Below, piece after piece: positions 36,027-44,665 of a DNA stretch of 64,000 nucleotides. Position 1 is the first letter of the stretch; the number at the start of each line of letters is the position of its first letter. The DNA is taken from NCBI RefSeq assembly GCF_026898115.1, contig NZ_CP114036.1:8054001-8118000 (forward strand). The letters run 5' to 3'. The notes under the pieces are model-generated. The model was given only the letters and a program-made list of their open reading frames with translations, was not told the origin of the DNA and made no database searches. This DNA comes from Streptomyces sp. S465 (GTDB lineage: Bacteria; Actinomycetota; Actinomycetes; Streptomycetales; Streptomycetaceae). The position numbers were made by a program, and so were the translations under genes.

Positions 36027-38960
36027 ATGACCCCGGGCAGGCATGCGGCCGCGCGCGATCGCTCGCCGTCGTGGTGGGCCGGCGTCGTGGAGTGGCGGAA
36101 CTGGCGGCTGCCGGTGAAGCTGGGTGCCGTTCTGGTGGTGCCCGCCCTGCTCGCCGTCGCCTTGGGCGTCGTGCAGATCCAGCGCGACGTCGAACGCGCG
36201 AACACCTACGCGGACATGCAGCGGCTGGTCGAGCTGCGCGGTGAGCTGATGCCGTTGATCGGCGATCTCCAGATGGAACGGACCATGGCGGCCGAGCGGC
36301 TGCGCGGCGGTGCGTCCACCCACGAGGCCATGCTCCGGCAGCAGACCGGGCGCGTGGACCGCGCTCGGGCCGCCGTCGCCCGGACCATGAAGCGGGCACC
36401 CCGGCTCGAGGGGGCCTCGGCGCTCCGTTACCACGACGCGGTCAAGCTTCTGGACGGGCTGCCCGCCCTGCGCCGGCAGGTGACGTCCAAGGACATCAGC
36501 TCGTGGACCGCGGTGAACGACTACAGCGAGATCGTCAACGGTCTGCTCGACCTGGACCAGGCACTCGGCAGCCGGTTCGGCGAACCCAAGCTGTCCGGGA
36601 CGGCGACCGCGCTGTACGACCTCGAGGTGGTCCAGGAGCAGGTCCACCTCCAGCATGTGATCGCGCTGGAGGGGCCCGAGCCCGGCAAGCTGGATGATGG
36701 CCGGCTCCTCAGGGCGCTGGCCGAGTCCGCGATCCGCATGGGGGACAAGCTGGGCGACTTCCGGGCCGTGGCCACCGAGGCGGAGAAGCGGGCCTACCAG
36801 CGGACGGTCACCGGCCCGGAGGTCGAGCGGCGCGCTCAGTTGCTCAATGCCGCGTTGTACCAGTCGGCGCGGTCGGAGCAGCCGGGCATCGGGCAGAACG
36901 GCACCGGGGACGCGACGCGGTTCTCCGCCCGCGACTGGAACAGCAGTTCGGAGCGGACCGGAGCGCTCATCGACACGGTGGCGAAGAGCCTCGCCGACCG
37001 GCTCCGGGTGACCTCCGCCGATCTCCAGGACCAGACGAGCGACCGGGCCGGCGCGGAGTCCGTGCTGCTCTTCGCCGTGCTCCTGCTCGCCCTCGCCATC
37101 GGCATCGGCATCGCCCGCCATCTGCTGCGTTCGCTCACCATCCTCCGCTTCACCGCGCTCGACGTGGCCGAGCGGCGGCTCCCGGAAGCGGTGTCGAGCA
37201 TCCGCGAGGGCGAGGTGTCCACCACGTCGATCAGCGCGGTGCCGGTCCACACCACGGAGGAGTTCGGACAGCTGGCCAGGGCGTTCGACGCGGTGCACGG
37301 GCAGGCCGTGCGGCTGGCCGCCGAGCAGGCCGCGCTCCGTGGCGACCTGCGGGACACCCTGGTCAACCTCTCCCGGCGCAGCCAGAGCCTGGTGGACCGG
37401 CTGCTGCGGTTGATGGAGGAGCTCGAGCTGCACGAAGAGGACCCGGACCAGCTGGCCAGCCTCTTCAAGCTCGACCACCTGGCGACCCGTATGCGGCGCA
37501 ACAACGAGAACCTGATGGTCCTGTGCGGCAGCACACCGGTCCGCCCCTCCGAGCAACGCGTACCACTGGACCGCGTGTTGCGGGCCGCGGTCTCCGAGAT
37601 CGAGCACTACCAGCGTGTGGTGGTCGAGCCCGTTCCCTCCGCCGAGGTGATCGGGTACGCTGCCGGTGACCTGGCGCGAATGGTCGCTGAGCTGCTGGAC
37701 AACGCCACCGCGTTCTCCCCGCCCGAGACCCAAGTGGTCATCAGCAACACACTGCGCCCGGACGGTTCCGCACTGATCGAGATCCACGACGAGGGATTCG
37801 GGATGAGCGGTGCCGAATTGGCCAAGGCTCATCGGCGCGTAGCGGGGGACGCATCCGTGGAGGTACCTACGTCCCGCCAGATGGGCCTCTCGGTCGTCGG
37901 CCGTCTGGCCCGCCGGCACGGCGTCACCGTGGAGCTGATATCGGACCGGGCCACCCGTGGCGGACTCCGGGCCGGTGTGCTGGTCCCGGCCAAGCTGATG
38001 CTGACCGACAAGCCCGCCCTCGCGGGCCGAGCAGGTTCACTGCCCGTCAGGCAGACCTCCGCCCAGGCCTCCGAGCCGGTGCGGACCCGCCCGGAGGCCG
38101 GCGGTGCCACCGCCGCACCGCTGCCGCGCCGCGCCCCCGACCTGGCCCGCTCGATACGCGGCGGTGACACCCCGGCGGTTTCCGGACGCGGCGAACGTCC
38201 CCTGCCGAGCCGCCCCGGTTCCCCGCGGGCGTTCGCCGACCCCCAGCAGACCAAGGGACTGCCGCGCCGGAAGCCCGGCGGCGGGGCCGGCCGGCCCACC
38301 CCCTTCGGCGAGGACGCGCCGAAGCGGATCGGCGGCCGCCCCGGCACCGGCGGCGCACCCGTGAACGGCCGCGCCGCCGCGGCCCCCGGGCAGCCGCTGG
38401 TGCCACCTCAGCGGTCGCGTCCGGCCCCTCCGGAACAGGGCGCCGCTGCCTCGCCGTGGTTCGCGCCGACCGCCTCCGGGGAGGCACCGACGGGCCCGCG
38501 TGGCGAGGAGCGGCCCGCCGAGCGGACGCCCACCGAGCGGCGGCCTGCCGAGCGGCAGCCCGCCGAGCGGAAGCCGGCGGACCACCCTCCGGCGTCCGGA
38601 CTTCCCCGGCGGCCCGTCCCGGCTCCGCCCGGGTCCCGCCAGGAGAGCCGGCCGGGGCCCGCGGGCGACCGTCGCCGCGCCGACCAGGAGCCGTCGGGCG
38701 GAGCGGCGCCGGCCGGCCGCCCCCAGACGGAACGGCCTCAAGCCGAACGTCCCCAGGCCGAACGCACCCAGGCCGGGCTGCCCCGGCGGGTGCCGCGCCA
38801 GAGTCCGGCACCGGACCGGGCCAAGCCCCCCGCGCCGGACCCGGCCAAACCGCGGGCCGCCGGGGACGAGGCGGCCGCGCGGGTGGACGCCGGCCGCACC
38901 CACAGATTCCTCAGCAACTACCAGTCAGGCATCCGTCGGGCTCACCCCGACGAGACGTAA
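36027..38960 (+). CDS. cvnA: conservon sensor histidine kinase (CvnA type, nitrate/nitrite-sensing domain)
   Basis: This 977-residue membrane kinase has a membrane segment at about 30-52 and an extracellular NIT-like helical sensor at about 60-330. A second segment at about 345-365 is followed by a HAMP region and a dimerisation stretch with H484 in KLDHLATRMRRN. The ATPase domain has N559 in LLDNATAFSPP and a Gly box HDEGFGMS. A disordered Pro/Arg/Glu tail of about 300 residues has repeats of the PAER/QAER type. This is the first gene of a conservon, in which kinase, roadblock, DUF742 and GTPase proteins form a membrane complex. ATG 36027 has GGAG eight bases upstream. The GTPase gene is missing downstream. 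Confidence 0.88.
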   Translation: MTPGRHAAARDRSPSWWAGVVEWRNWRLPVKLGAVLVVPALLAVALGVVQIQRDVERANTYADMQRLVELRGELMPLIGDLQMERTMAAERLRGGASTHEAMLRQQTGRVDRARAAVARTMKRAPRLEGASALRYHDAVKLLDGLPALRRQVTSKDISSWTAVNDYSEIVNGLLDLDQALGSRFGEPKLSGTATALYDLEVVQEQVHLQHVIALEGPEPGKLDDGRLLRALAESAIRMGDKLGDFRAVATEAEKRAYQRTVTGPEVERRAQLLNAALYQSARSEQPGIGQNGTGDATRFSARDWNSSSERTGALIDTVAKSLADRLRVTSADLQDQTSDRAGAESVLLFAVLLLALAIGIGIARHLLRSLTILRFTALDVAERRLPEAVSSIREGEVSTTSISAVPVHTTEEFGQLARAFDAVHGQAVRLAAEQAALRGDLRDTLVNLSRRSQSLVDRLLRLMEELELHEEDPDQLASLFKLDHLATRMRRNNENLMVLCGSTPVRPSEQRVPLDRVLRAAVSEIEHYQRVVVEPVPSAEVIGYAAGDLARMVAELLDNATAFSPPETQVVISNTLRPDGSALIEIHDEGFGMSGAELAKAHRRVAGDASVEVPTSRQMGLSVVGRLARRHGVTVELISDRATRGGLRAGVLVPAKLMLTDKPALAGRAGSLPVRQTSAQASEPVRTRPEAGGATAAPLPRRAPDLARSIRGGDTPAVSGRGERPLPSRPGSPRAFADPQQTKGLPRRKPGGGAGRPTPFGEDAPKRIGGRPGTGGAPVNGRAAAAPGQPLVPPQRSRPAPPEQGAAASPWFAPTASGEAPTGPRGEERPAERTPTERRPAERQPAERKPADHPPASGLPRRPVPAPPGSRQESRPGPAGDRRRADQEPSGGAAPAGRPQTERPQAERPQAERTQAGLPRRVPRQSPAPDRAKPPAPDPAKPRAAGDEAAARVDAGRTHRFLSNYQSGIRRAHPDET

Positions 38961-38990
38961 GGGCTCAGCGAAGATGGACAGGAAGAACCC

Positions 38991-39440
38991 ATGACCTCAC
39001 CCCACCTGCGGGAGGTGAGCCAGTTCGGATGGCTGGTCACCAACTTCACCGAGCGGGTGCCCAATGTGGCGCACGCCGTGGTGGTCTCGGCCGACGGACT
39101 GTTGCTCACCGCCTCGAACGGGCTGGCGGACGATCGTGCCGAGCAGGTCGCCACCATCGCGGCGGGGGCCATCAGTCTGATCCAGGGCGCCGCCCAATGC
39201 CTGATGACCGGTGATGTGCGGTCGTCCGTCATCCAGATGCAGTACGGAAACATGCTGCTGATGTCGATCAAGGACGGCTCGTGCCTCGTGGTGCTGGCGG
39301 CGCCGGACTGCGAGATCGGTCAGGTGGCGTACGAGATGACGGTCCTGGTCGATCAGGTCGGCGAGATGCTGACCCCGGAACTACGCGCCGAGCTTCAGGA
39401 GTTGAATCTCCAGGGAATGCATCGGACAGCAGTCAAATAG
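38991..39440 (+). CDS. cvnB: roadblock/LC7-domain protein (CvnB type)
   Basis: This 149-residue single-domain roadblock/LC7 protein (VPNVAHAVVVSADGLLLTAS, MLLMSIKDGSCLVVLA) is of the type that acts as GTPase-activating or scaffolding partner of the small GTPase in conservons. It lies 30 bp after the kinase gene. Its usual GTPase partner is not encoded nearby and would have to come from another conservon. Confidence 0.92.
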   Translation: MTSPHLREVSQFGWLVTNFTERVPNVAHAVVVSADGLLLTASNGLADDRAEQVATIAAGAISLIQGAAQCLMTGDVRSSVIQMQYGNMLLMSIKDGSCLVVLAAPDCEIGQVAYEMTVLVDQVGEMLTPELRAELQELNLQGMHRTAVK

Positions 39441-39456
39441 GCCGGACGGGGAGATC

Positions 39457-40068
39457 ATGAGCACCGGTGAGGGCCCTTCCGGGCAGGGATCTCGGAGAGA
39501 ACAGGGGGCGGAGGACGAACAGACTTTCGCCGATGTGCTCAACGCCTTCAGTTTCGGCAAAGGGCGACGCGGGCGGAAGGCGTCTCGCTCCGGCGGGACG
39601 CCCGAGCCCCCGTCCCCGCGGGAGACCGAGGACGTCCGGCCGGAGAGCCGCGCGGAGCCCTTCCCGCGGACGCCGCCGGAGCGTGAGCAGTCGGACGGCT
39701 GGGAGTCCGAGCACGATGAGAGCCAGGGCCCGGCCTCGCTGGTGCGTGCCTACTCATGGACGGGCGGGCGGACCAGGTCCCACCATCACTTCGAGGTCGA
39801 GACCCTGGTGACCACGACCGAGCTGGGGCACCGCTCCACCGACGTGGTGCAGGCGGACCACTACCCGGTGATCGCGCTGTGCCAGGAGCCGCGGTCGGTG
39901 GCCGAGGTGGCGGCCATGCTCTCGGTGCCGCTGGGCGTGGCCAAGGTCCTGCTCGGCGACATGGCGGAACGCGGGCTGATCGTCGTGCACCGGACGCCCT
40001 CCGCGGAGGGCGAGGTCCCGGACCGCGCCCTGATGGAGCGGGTGCTGGTGGGGCTTCGACGGATCTAG
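39457..40068 (+). CDS. cvnC: DUF742 protein (CvnC type)
   Basis: This 203-residue protein has a variable disordered N-terminal 95 residues. The C-terminal DUF742 winged-helix-like domain begins at SLVRAYSWTGGRTRS and contains VIALCQEPRSVAEVAAMLSV and VLLGDMAERGLI. It is the third conservon gene, 16 bp after the roadblock gene. The N-terminal extension is longer than usual for the family. Confidence 0.92.
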   Translation: MSTGEGPSGQGSRREQGAEDEQTFADVLNAFSFGKGRRGRKASRSGGTPEPPSPRETEDVRPESRAEPFPRTPPEREQSDGWESEHDESQGPASLVRAYSWTGGRTRSHHHFEVETLVTTTELGHRSTDVVQADHYPVIALCQEPRSVAEVAAMLSVPLGVAKVLLGDMAERGLIVVHRTPSAEGEVPDRALMERVLVGLRRI

Positions 40069-40081
40069 CGGAAGGCGCCGG

Positions 40082-40135
40082 AACCGCGCCGCCCTCTGCC
40101 GGAGAGAGTGTTCTCCGGCAGAGGGCGGCGCGGTT
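40082..40135 (+). terminator. very strong terminator closing the conservon
   Basis: A perfect 24-bp stem (40082-40105 with 40112-40135) and 6-nt loop begin 13 bp after the DUF742 stop. It shows the operon ends here, without a GTPase gene. Confidence 0.85.
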
Positions 40136-40395
40136 GTCGTTGATGCGTGGAATGTCCCTCGGTGAGCGCACGCTCGCTGATCGCTTGTGCGCGTTCGAAG
40201 CCAATATTGAGCAGTTTCAAACTCTTGACGTGGCTCGACCTGATCGGTTTACTCCCTGACACGCCGATGTCACGTAATCGGCGGCAGAGGTACGCCCAGC
40301 CGGTATGCGGCCCCGCCGCGAGCCCGGACCAAGTCGCCAGGTCGCTGTCTGCGACCGAGGCGGGGCCGTGCCCCCGGATCATGGAGCTCTCAGCG
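40136..40395 (+). promoter_or_regulatory. promoter region of the polygalactosaminidase gene
   Basis: Within a locally AT-richer patch, the 11-bp palindrome AGTTTCAAACT (40213-40223) sits directly before TTGACG (40225-40230), a good -35 element. The -10 is poor (TTTACT at 40248-40253). The dyad is placed to act as an operator controlling the downstream secreted glycosidase. Confidence 0.45.
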
Positions 40396-41232
40396 ATGAG
40401 CCTGAACCGTATGCGCATCCGCACCACCCTGGGCGCCGCCGTGGCCTGCGCCGCGGCCGCCACGGTCGGTTTTCTCGCCCCCGGTACCGCCTCGGCCTCG
40501 GCCGCCGCGGTCACCCTTCCGCCGGTGCACGCCGGCTTCGACTACCAGATCGGCGGGGCGTACACCCCGCCGGCCGGGGTGCAGGTGGTCAGCCGCGACC
40601 ACAGCGCCGCCCCGGCCTCCGGCCTGTACAACATCTGTTACATCAACGCCTTCCAGACCCAGGCCGTCGGCGACCCCGGCGGCCCGGACGACTGGGACCA
40701 GGACCTGTTGCTGAAGGACGGCGACGGCGAGGTCGTCATCGACCCGGACTGGGACGAGGCGATCCTGGACATCACCACCGACGCGAAGCGGCGCAGCATC
40801 GCGGACAAGATCAAGGTCCAGATCGACGAATGCGCCGCCAAGGGCTTCAACGCGCTGGAGCTCGACAACTTCGACACCTACACCCGGGAGGTCGTCGAGG
40901 GCCGGATCACCGCCTCGCACGCCCAGACCTACATCCGCATCCTCTCCGCCTACGGCCATGACAAGGGCCTGGCCGTCGGCCAGAAGAACACCGTGGAACT
41001 GGCCCCGAACCACACGGCGAACGGCCTGGACTTCGCCATCGCCGAGGAGTGCGGCAGCTGGAACGAGTGCTCCCGGTACCTCTCCGCCTTCGGGAACCAC
41101 GCCATCTTCATCGAGTACACCGACGCCGGTATGGCGAACGCCTGCCAGTACGGCGACCGGGTCAGCGTCGTACAGCGGGACGTCAACGTCTCGCCCGCGG
41201 GCAGCGGCGGCTACGTCCGCAAGACCTGCTGA
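40396..41232 (+). CDS. secreted endo-alpha-1,4-polygalactosaminidase (GH114)
   Basis: This 278-residue protein has an Ala-rich signal peptide (about residues 1-37, cleavage near ASASAAA). A GH114 TIM barrel follows: FDYQIGGAYTPPAGVQVVSRD, NICYINAFQTQ, the conserved FNALELDNFDTY with the catalytic acidic residues, and FAIAEECGSWNEC. The family hydrolyses alpha-1,4-linked galactosamine polymers, as Aspergillus Ega3 does on galactosaminogalactan. ATG 40396 has GGAG nine bases upstream. It precedes an ABC importer and galactosamine-type catabolic genes on the same strand, which supports the substrate. A hairpin separates it from that operon, so it may also be transcribed alone. Confidence 0.88.
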   Translation: MSLNRMRIRTTLGAAVACAAAATVGFLAPGTASASAAAVTLPPVHAGFDYQIGGAYTPPAGVQVVSRDHSAAPASGLYNICYINAFQTQAVGDPGGPDDWDQDLLLKDGDGEVVIDPDWDEAILDITTDAKRRSIADKIKVQIDECAAKGFNALELDNFDTYTREVVEGRITASHAQTYIRILSAYGHDKGLAVGQKNTVELAPNHTANGLDFAIAEECGSWNECSRYLSAFGNHAIFIEYTDAGMANACQYGDRVSVVQRDVNVSPAGSGGYVRKTC

Positions 41233-41246
41233 ACCTTCCCCGTCCC

Positions 41247-41269
41247 CGGTGGGCGCGCCGCGCCCACCG
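41247..41269 (+). terminator. hairpin between the GH114 gene and the ABC operon
   Basis: Perfect 10-bp arms (41247-41256, 41260-41269) with a 3-nt loop lie 14 bp after the GH114 stop. It may end or attenuate transcription before the importer operon. A weak GGTCC-N8-GGACC dyad follows at 41282-41299. Confidence 0.6.
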
Positions 41270-41411
41270 CTCGGCTCCTGGGGTCCGGTGCGCGGGACCG
41301 CTCTGTCCCGCCCCGGCCCCCTGCCCGCCGCGGCCCCGCCCGGACTGTCACGCCCGGACCACCACGCCGTCCCAGGGCGTCACTCACCCGAACCATCAAC
41401 TGGAGGCAGAT

Positions 41412-42752
41412 ATGGACGCGGACGCGGTCGCGGTCCAGCGCGTGCGCGGCGGCCCGTCCCGTCGTGACGTCCTGCGCGGCGGGGGTGCGCTGGCGCTCAC
41501 CGGCGCCGCGGGCGCGGCGGTGGCGGGCTGCGGGACGGGCCTGGGAGTGGACTCCCACGGAGTCGTCCACATCGAGGTGTGGCACGGGCAGACCAGCTCC
41601 GCGCTGAACGTGGTCAAACGGCTCGTGGCCGACTTCCACCGGAGCCACCCCAAGATACGGATCGACCTGAGCGGCGGGGTGCTGGCGGACGACATGCTCC
41701 AGAAGGTGATGGCCGGTCTGGTGGCCGGCTCCCCGCCCGATGTCGCCTACATCTTCGGCTCCGACCTGGCCAGCGTCGCCAGAAGCTCCCAGCTGGCGGA
41801 CATGACGACGGTCGTGGAATCCGGGCAGGTGCCCTGGAAGCAGTACTGGCCCGCCGCCCGGGACGGCGTCACCGTCGACGGTGTGGTCCGCGCGGTGCCC
41901 GCGGTGCTGGACGCGCTCGCCGTGGTGTGCAACAAGACGCTCTTCCACCGGGCCGGACTGGTCCTGCCCGCGCCCGGCTGGACCTGGCAGGACTTCATCG
42001 AAACCGCCAGGAAGCTGACCGACCGCGGCAAGGGCACGTTCGGCACCGGCTGGCCCGCCGCGGGCGACGAGGACACCGTGTGGCGGATGTGGCCCATGAT
42101 CTGGGATCTGGGCGGGGAGGTCATCGACGAGGACACCCGGCGGATCGGGTTCGCGGGCGAACCCGGCATCCGCGCTCTGGAGGTGCTCCAGGCGCTCGCC
42201 CGGGACAGAAGCGTCTACGTCGACCCCAAGCCCGGTGGCGAGCAGATGTACCAGGCCTTCGCGTCCGGCCGCCTGGGAATGGTCGCGACCGGCCCCTGGC
42301 AGCTGCCCGACATCCGCCAGGCCGAGATCGACTACCACGTCGTCCCGCTGCCCAGCTTCAGCGGCAGACCGGTGACCATCTCCGGCCCCGACACCTGGAG
42401 CGTGTTCGACAACGGCTCCGCGCGGCTGAAGGCCGCCCGGACGTTCGTCGGCTGGCTCATGCGGCCCGGACCGGCGTACCTCTGGGACACCGGGGTGGGC
42501 AGCCTGCCGCAGAGCCGGCCGGCCGAGCGCCGGCCGCGGTGGCGGGCGCACGCGGCCGAGGTGCCCGGTCTGCCGGTGTTCACCGAGGCGCTCCGGACCG
42601 CCCGGGTGCGCCCCGTCGACCGGGCCTACCCCAAGATCTCCATGCCGTTCGGCGAGGCCATCACCGCCGTCCTGCTCGGGAAGAGCACACCGGCCACGGC
42701 GCTGCGGCGATGCGCCGACGAAGCCAACGCCGCCATGGCCACGGTGCGTTGA
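41412..42752 (+). CDS. ABC importer sugar-binding lipoprotein
   Basis: This 446-residue family 1 solute-binding protein has a twin-arginine-like start (SRRDVLRGG) and lipobox VAGCG at about residue 37. A type I sugar-binding fold follows (VWHGQTSSALNVVKRLVADF, GSPPDVAYIFGSD, GRLGMVATGPWQLPDI). ATG 41412 follows GGAGG. It heads the six-gene importer and catabolic operon and likely captures galactosamine oligosaccharides released by the GH114 enzyme. Confidence 0.88.
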   Translation: MDADAVAVQRVRGGPSRRDVLRGGGALALTGAAGAAVAGCGTGLGVDSHGVVHIEVWHGQTSSALNVVKRLVADFHRSHPKIRIDLSGGVLADDMLQKVMAGLVAGSPPDVAYIFGSDLASVARSSQLADMTTVVESGQVPWKQYWPAARDGVTVDGVVRAVPAVLDALAVVCNKTLFHRAGLVLPAPGWTWQDFIETARKLTDRGKGTFGTGWPAAGDEDTVWRMWPMIWDLGGEVIDEDTRRIGFAGEPGIRALEVLQALARDRSVYVDPKPGGEQMYQAFASGRLGMVATGPWQLPDIRQAEIDYHVVPLPSFSGRPVTISGPDTWSVFDNGSARLKAARTFVGWLMRPGPAYLWDTGVGSLPQSRPAERRPRWRAHAAEVPGLPVFTEALRTARVRPVDRAYPKISMPFGEAITAVLLGKSTPATALRRCADEANAAMATVR

Positions 42753-42762
42753 GGAGCTCCAC

Positions 42763-43713
42763 ATGTCCCGTCTGCCCACCCCCATCACCCTTCCGGACGT
42801 GACGCCACCGGCCGGTCCGGCACGCCGCCGACGCCGCCGGGAAGCCGCCACGGCCTGGGCGTTCGTCCTCCCCTCCGTCCTGGTCATCCTGGGCCTGAGC
42901 GTCATCCCCGTCCTGTGGTCACTGCTGCTGTCGTTCCAGTACAGCGACCTCCTCACGCCGAGCGTCTGGGTGGGCTGGGACAACTACCGCCAGCTGGCCG
43001 ACGATCCGCAGTTCGGGCAGGCCGTGCGCAACACACTGGTCTACACGGCGCTGTATGTGCCGCTGAGCATCGGCCTGGGGCTGGTCCTCGCGCTGGTCCT
43101 CAACCGCCGTATCCGGTTCACCGGTCTGTACCGCACCCTGCTGTTCGTGCCGTTCGTGGTCTCCGCCGCCGCCCAGGGCGTCCTGTTCGCCTTCATCCTC
43201 GACCCGGAGTTCGGCGCGGCCAACTCACTGCTGCACCGCATCGGAGTCTCCCCCCAGGGCTTCCTGTCCGATCCGGCCCAGGCCCTGCTGGTCCTGGTGG
43301 GCATCTCCCTGTGGAGCGGCACCGGCTTCTGCGTCGTGATCTACCTCGCGGCGCTCCAGGACGTCCCCCGGGAGCTCGTCGAGGCCGCCACCCTGGACGG
43401 TGCGGACCGCCGGCATGTGCTGCGCCATGTCACCCTGCCCACCATCGCACCGGTCAGCGTGTTCCTGCTGCTGTGGCAGACGATCACCGCCCTCCAGGTG
43501 TTCGACCTGGTGTACGTGACGACGAAGGGCGGCCCGCTCGGATCCACCACCGTGATCGTCTACTTCGTCTGGGAACAGGCGTTCCGGAACTTCACCGCCG
43601 GCTACGGGGCCGCGGCGGCCTACGTCCTCGGCGCCGCCCTGCTCCTGATCGCGGCCGGGACGCGTCTGGTCCGGCGCCGCGAGGACCGCCGTCTCAAGGG
43701 AGCCACGTCATGA
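42763..43713 (+). CDS. ABC sugar importer permease 1 (MalF type)
   Basis: This 316-residue protein has six membrane helices and the inner loop EAATLDGADRRHVLRHVTLP (EAA motif) that docks the ATPase. It lies 10 bp after the binding-protein gene and overlaps the second permease by 4 bp. As in many Streptomyces sugar operons no ATPase is encoded; a shared MsiK-type ATPase would energise the system. Confidence 0.92.
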   Translation: MSRLPTPITLPDVTPPAGPARRRRRREAATAWAFVLPSVLVILGLSVIPVLWSLLLSFQYSDLLTPSVWVGWDNYRQLADDPQFGQAVRNTLVYTALYVPLSIGLGLVLALVLNRRIRFTGLYRTLLFVPFVVSAAAQGVLFAFILDPEFGAANSLLHRIGVSPQGFLSDPAQALLVLVGISLWSGTGFCVVIYLAALQDVPRELVEAATLDGADRRHVLRHVTLPTIAPVSVFLLLWQTITALQVFDLVYVTTKGGPLGSTTVIVYFVWEQAFRNFTAGYGAAAAYVLGAALLLIAAGTRLVRRREDRRLKGATS

Positions 43714-44621
43714 CGGACCTGTCCCACCTCCCGGGGAGAACCGCCGACCGGCTCCGGCCGGCCGGCCGGACCACCGAAGAGCCCGTGGCCCGCCCACGGC
43801 GCCGGCTCCGGCTGCCGTTCAGCCCGTGGCATCTGCTGCTCGCGCCACTGGCGCTGCTGTTCGCCGTACCGCTGATCTGGCTGGGGCTCAGCTCCGTGAT
43901 GAGCGACGCGGAGATCAACCGGTTCCCGCCGGCGCTCTGGCCCTCCGGCATCGACCTGGGCGGCTACCGGTATGTCCTGGGCAACGCGATGTTCCCGCGC
44001 TGGTTCGCCAACTCCCTGATCGTCTCGGCCGTCGCGGTCGTCTCGAACCTGCTGCTCGGAACGCTGGGCGGATACGCCTTCGCCCGGATGCGGTTCGGCG
44101 GGTCCCGGGTGCTGCTGGTGCTGATGCTGGCCACCATGGCCATCCCGTTCCAGCTGACGATGATCCCGACCTTCCTGGTCATGCGGAAGCTGGGGCTCAC
44201 CGACACCCTCGGGGCGCTGATCGTCCCGTCGCTGGTGACGCCGTTCGCGGTGTTCCTGCTGCGGCAGTTCTTCCTCTCCCTGCCCAGGGAGCTGGAGGAA
44301 GCCGCATGGATCGACGGGTGTTCGCGGCTGCGGGTGCTGTTCCAGATCGTGGTCCCGCTGTCCCGCCCGGCGCTGAGCACTGTCGCCGTCCTCACCTTCC
44401 TCACCACCTGGAACGACCTGTCGTGGCCGCTCATCGCCCTGAACCACGAGGCCAACTACACCCTCCAACTGGGCCTGACCACCTTCCGGGGACAGCACCA
44501 CACCCAGTGGTCGGCCGTGATGGCGGGCAACGTCATCACCGTCCTGCCGGTGCTGCTCGCCTTCCTCGCCGCCCAGAAGACCTTCGTCCGGTCGATCACC
44601 TCCACCGGCCTCAAGGGCTGA
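43710..44621 (+). CDS. ABC sugar importer permease 2 (MalG type)
   Basis: This 303-residue protein has a cytoplasmic N-terminal 40 residues, six helices and the EAA loop EEAAWIDGCSRLRVLFQIVVPL. The start overlaps the previous stop (ATGA 43710-43713). It pairs with permease 1 to form the channel. Confidence 0.92.
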   Translation: MTDLSHLPGRTADRLRPAGRTTEEPVARPRRRLRLPFSPWHLLLAPLALLFAVPLIWLGLSSVMSDAEINRFPPALWPSGIDLGGYRYVLGNAMFPRWFANSLIVSAVAVVSNLLLGTLGGYAFARMRFGGSRVLLVLMLATMAIPFQLTMIPTFLVMRKLGLTDTLGALIVPSLVTPFAVFLLRQFFLSLPRELEEAAWIDGCSRLRVLFQIVVPLSRPALSTVAVLTFLTTWNDLSWPLIALNHEANYTLQLGLTTFRGQHHTQWSAVMAGNVITVLPVLLAFLAAQKTFVRSITSTGLKG

Positions 44622-44665
44622 CCACGCTCCGCACCACCCCTCATCGCACCTCTTCGGGAACCTTC

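Noticed and set aside
35445..37919. 824-codon frame antisense to the conservon kinase
   Set aside because: It is a shadow of the kinase frame; composition is Gly/His/Arg/Gln-rich without motifs.
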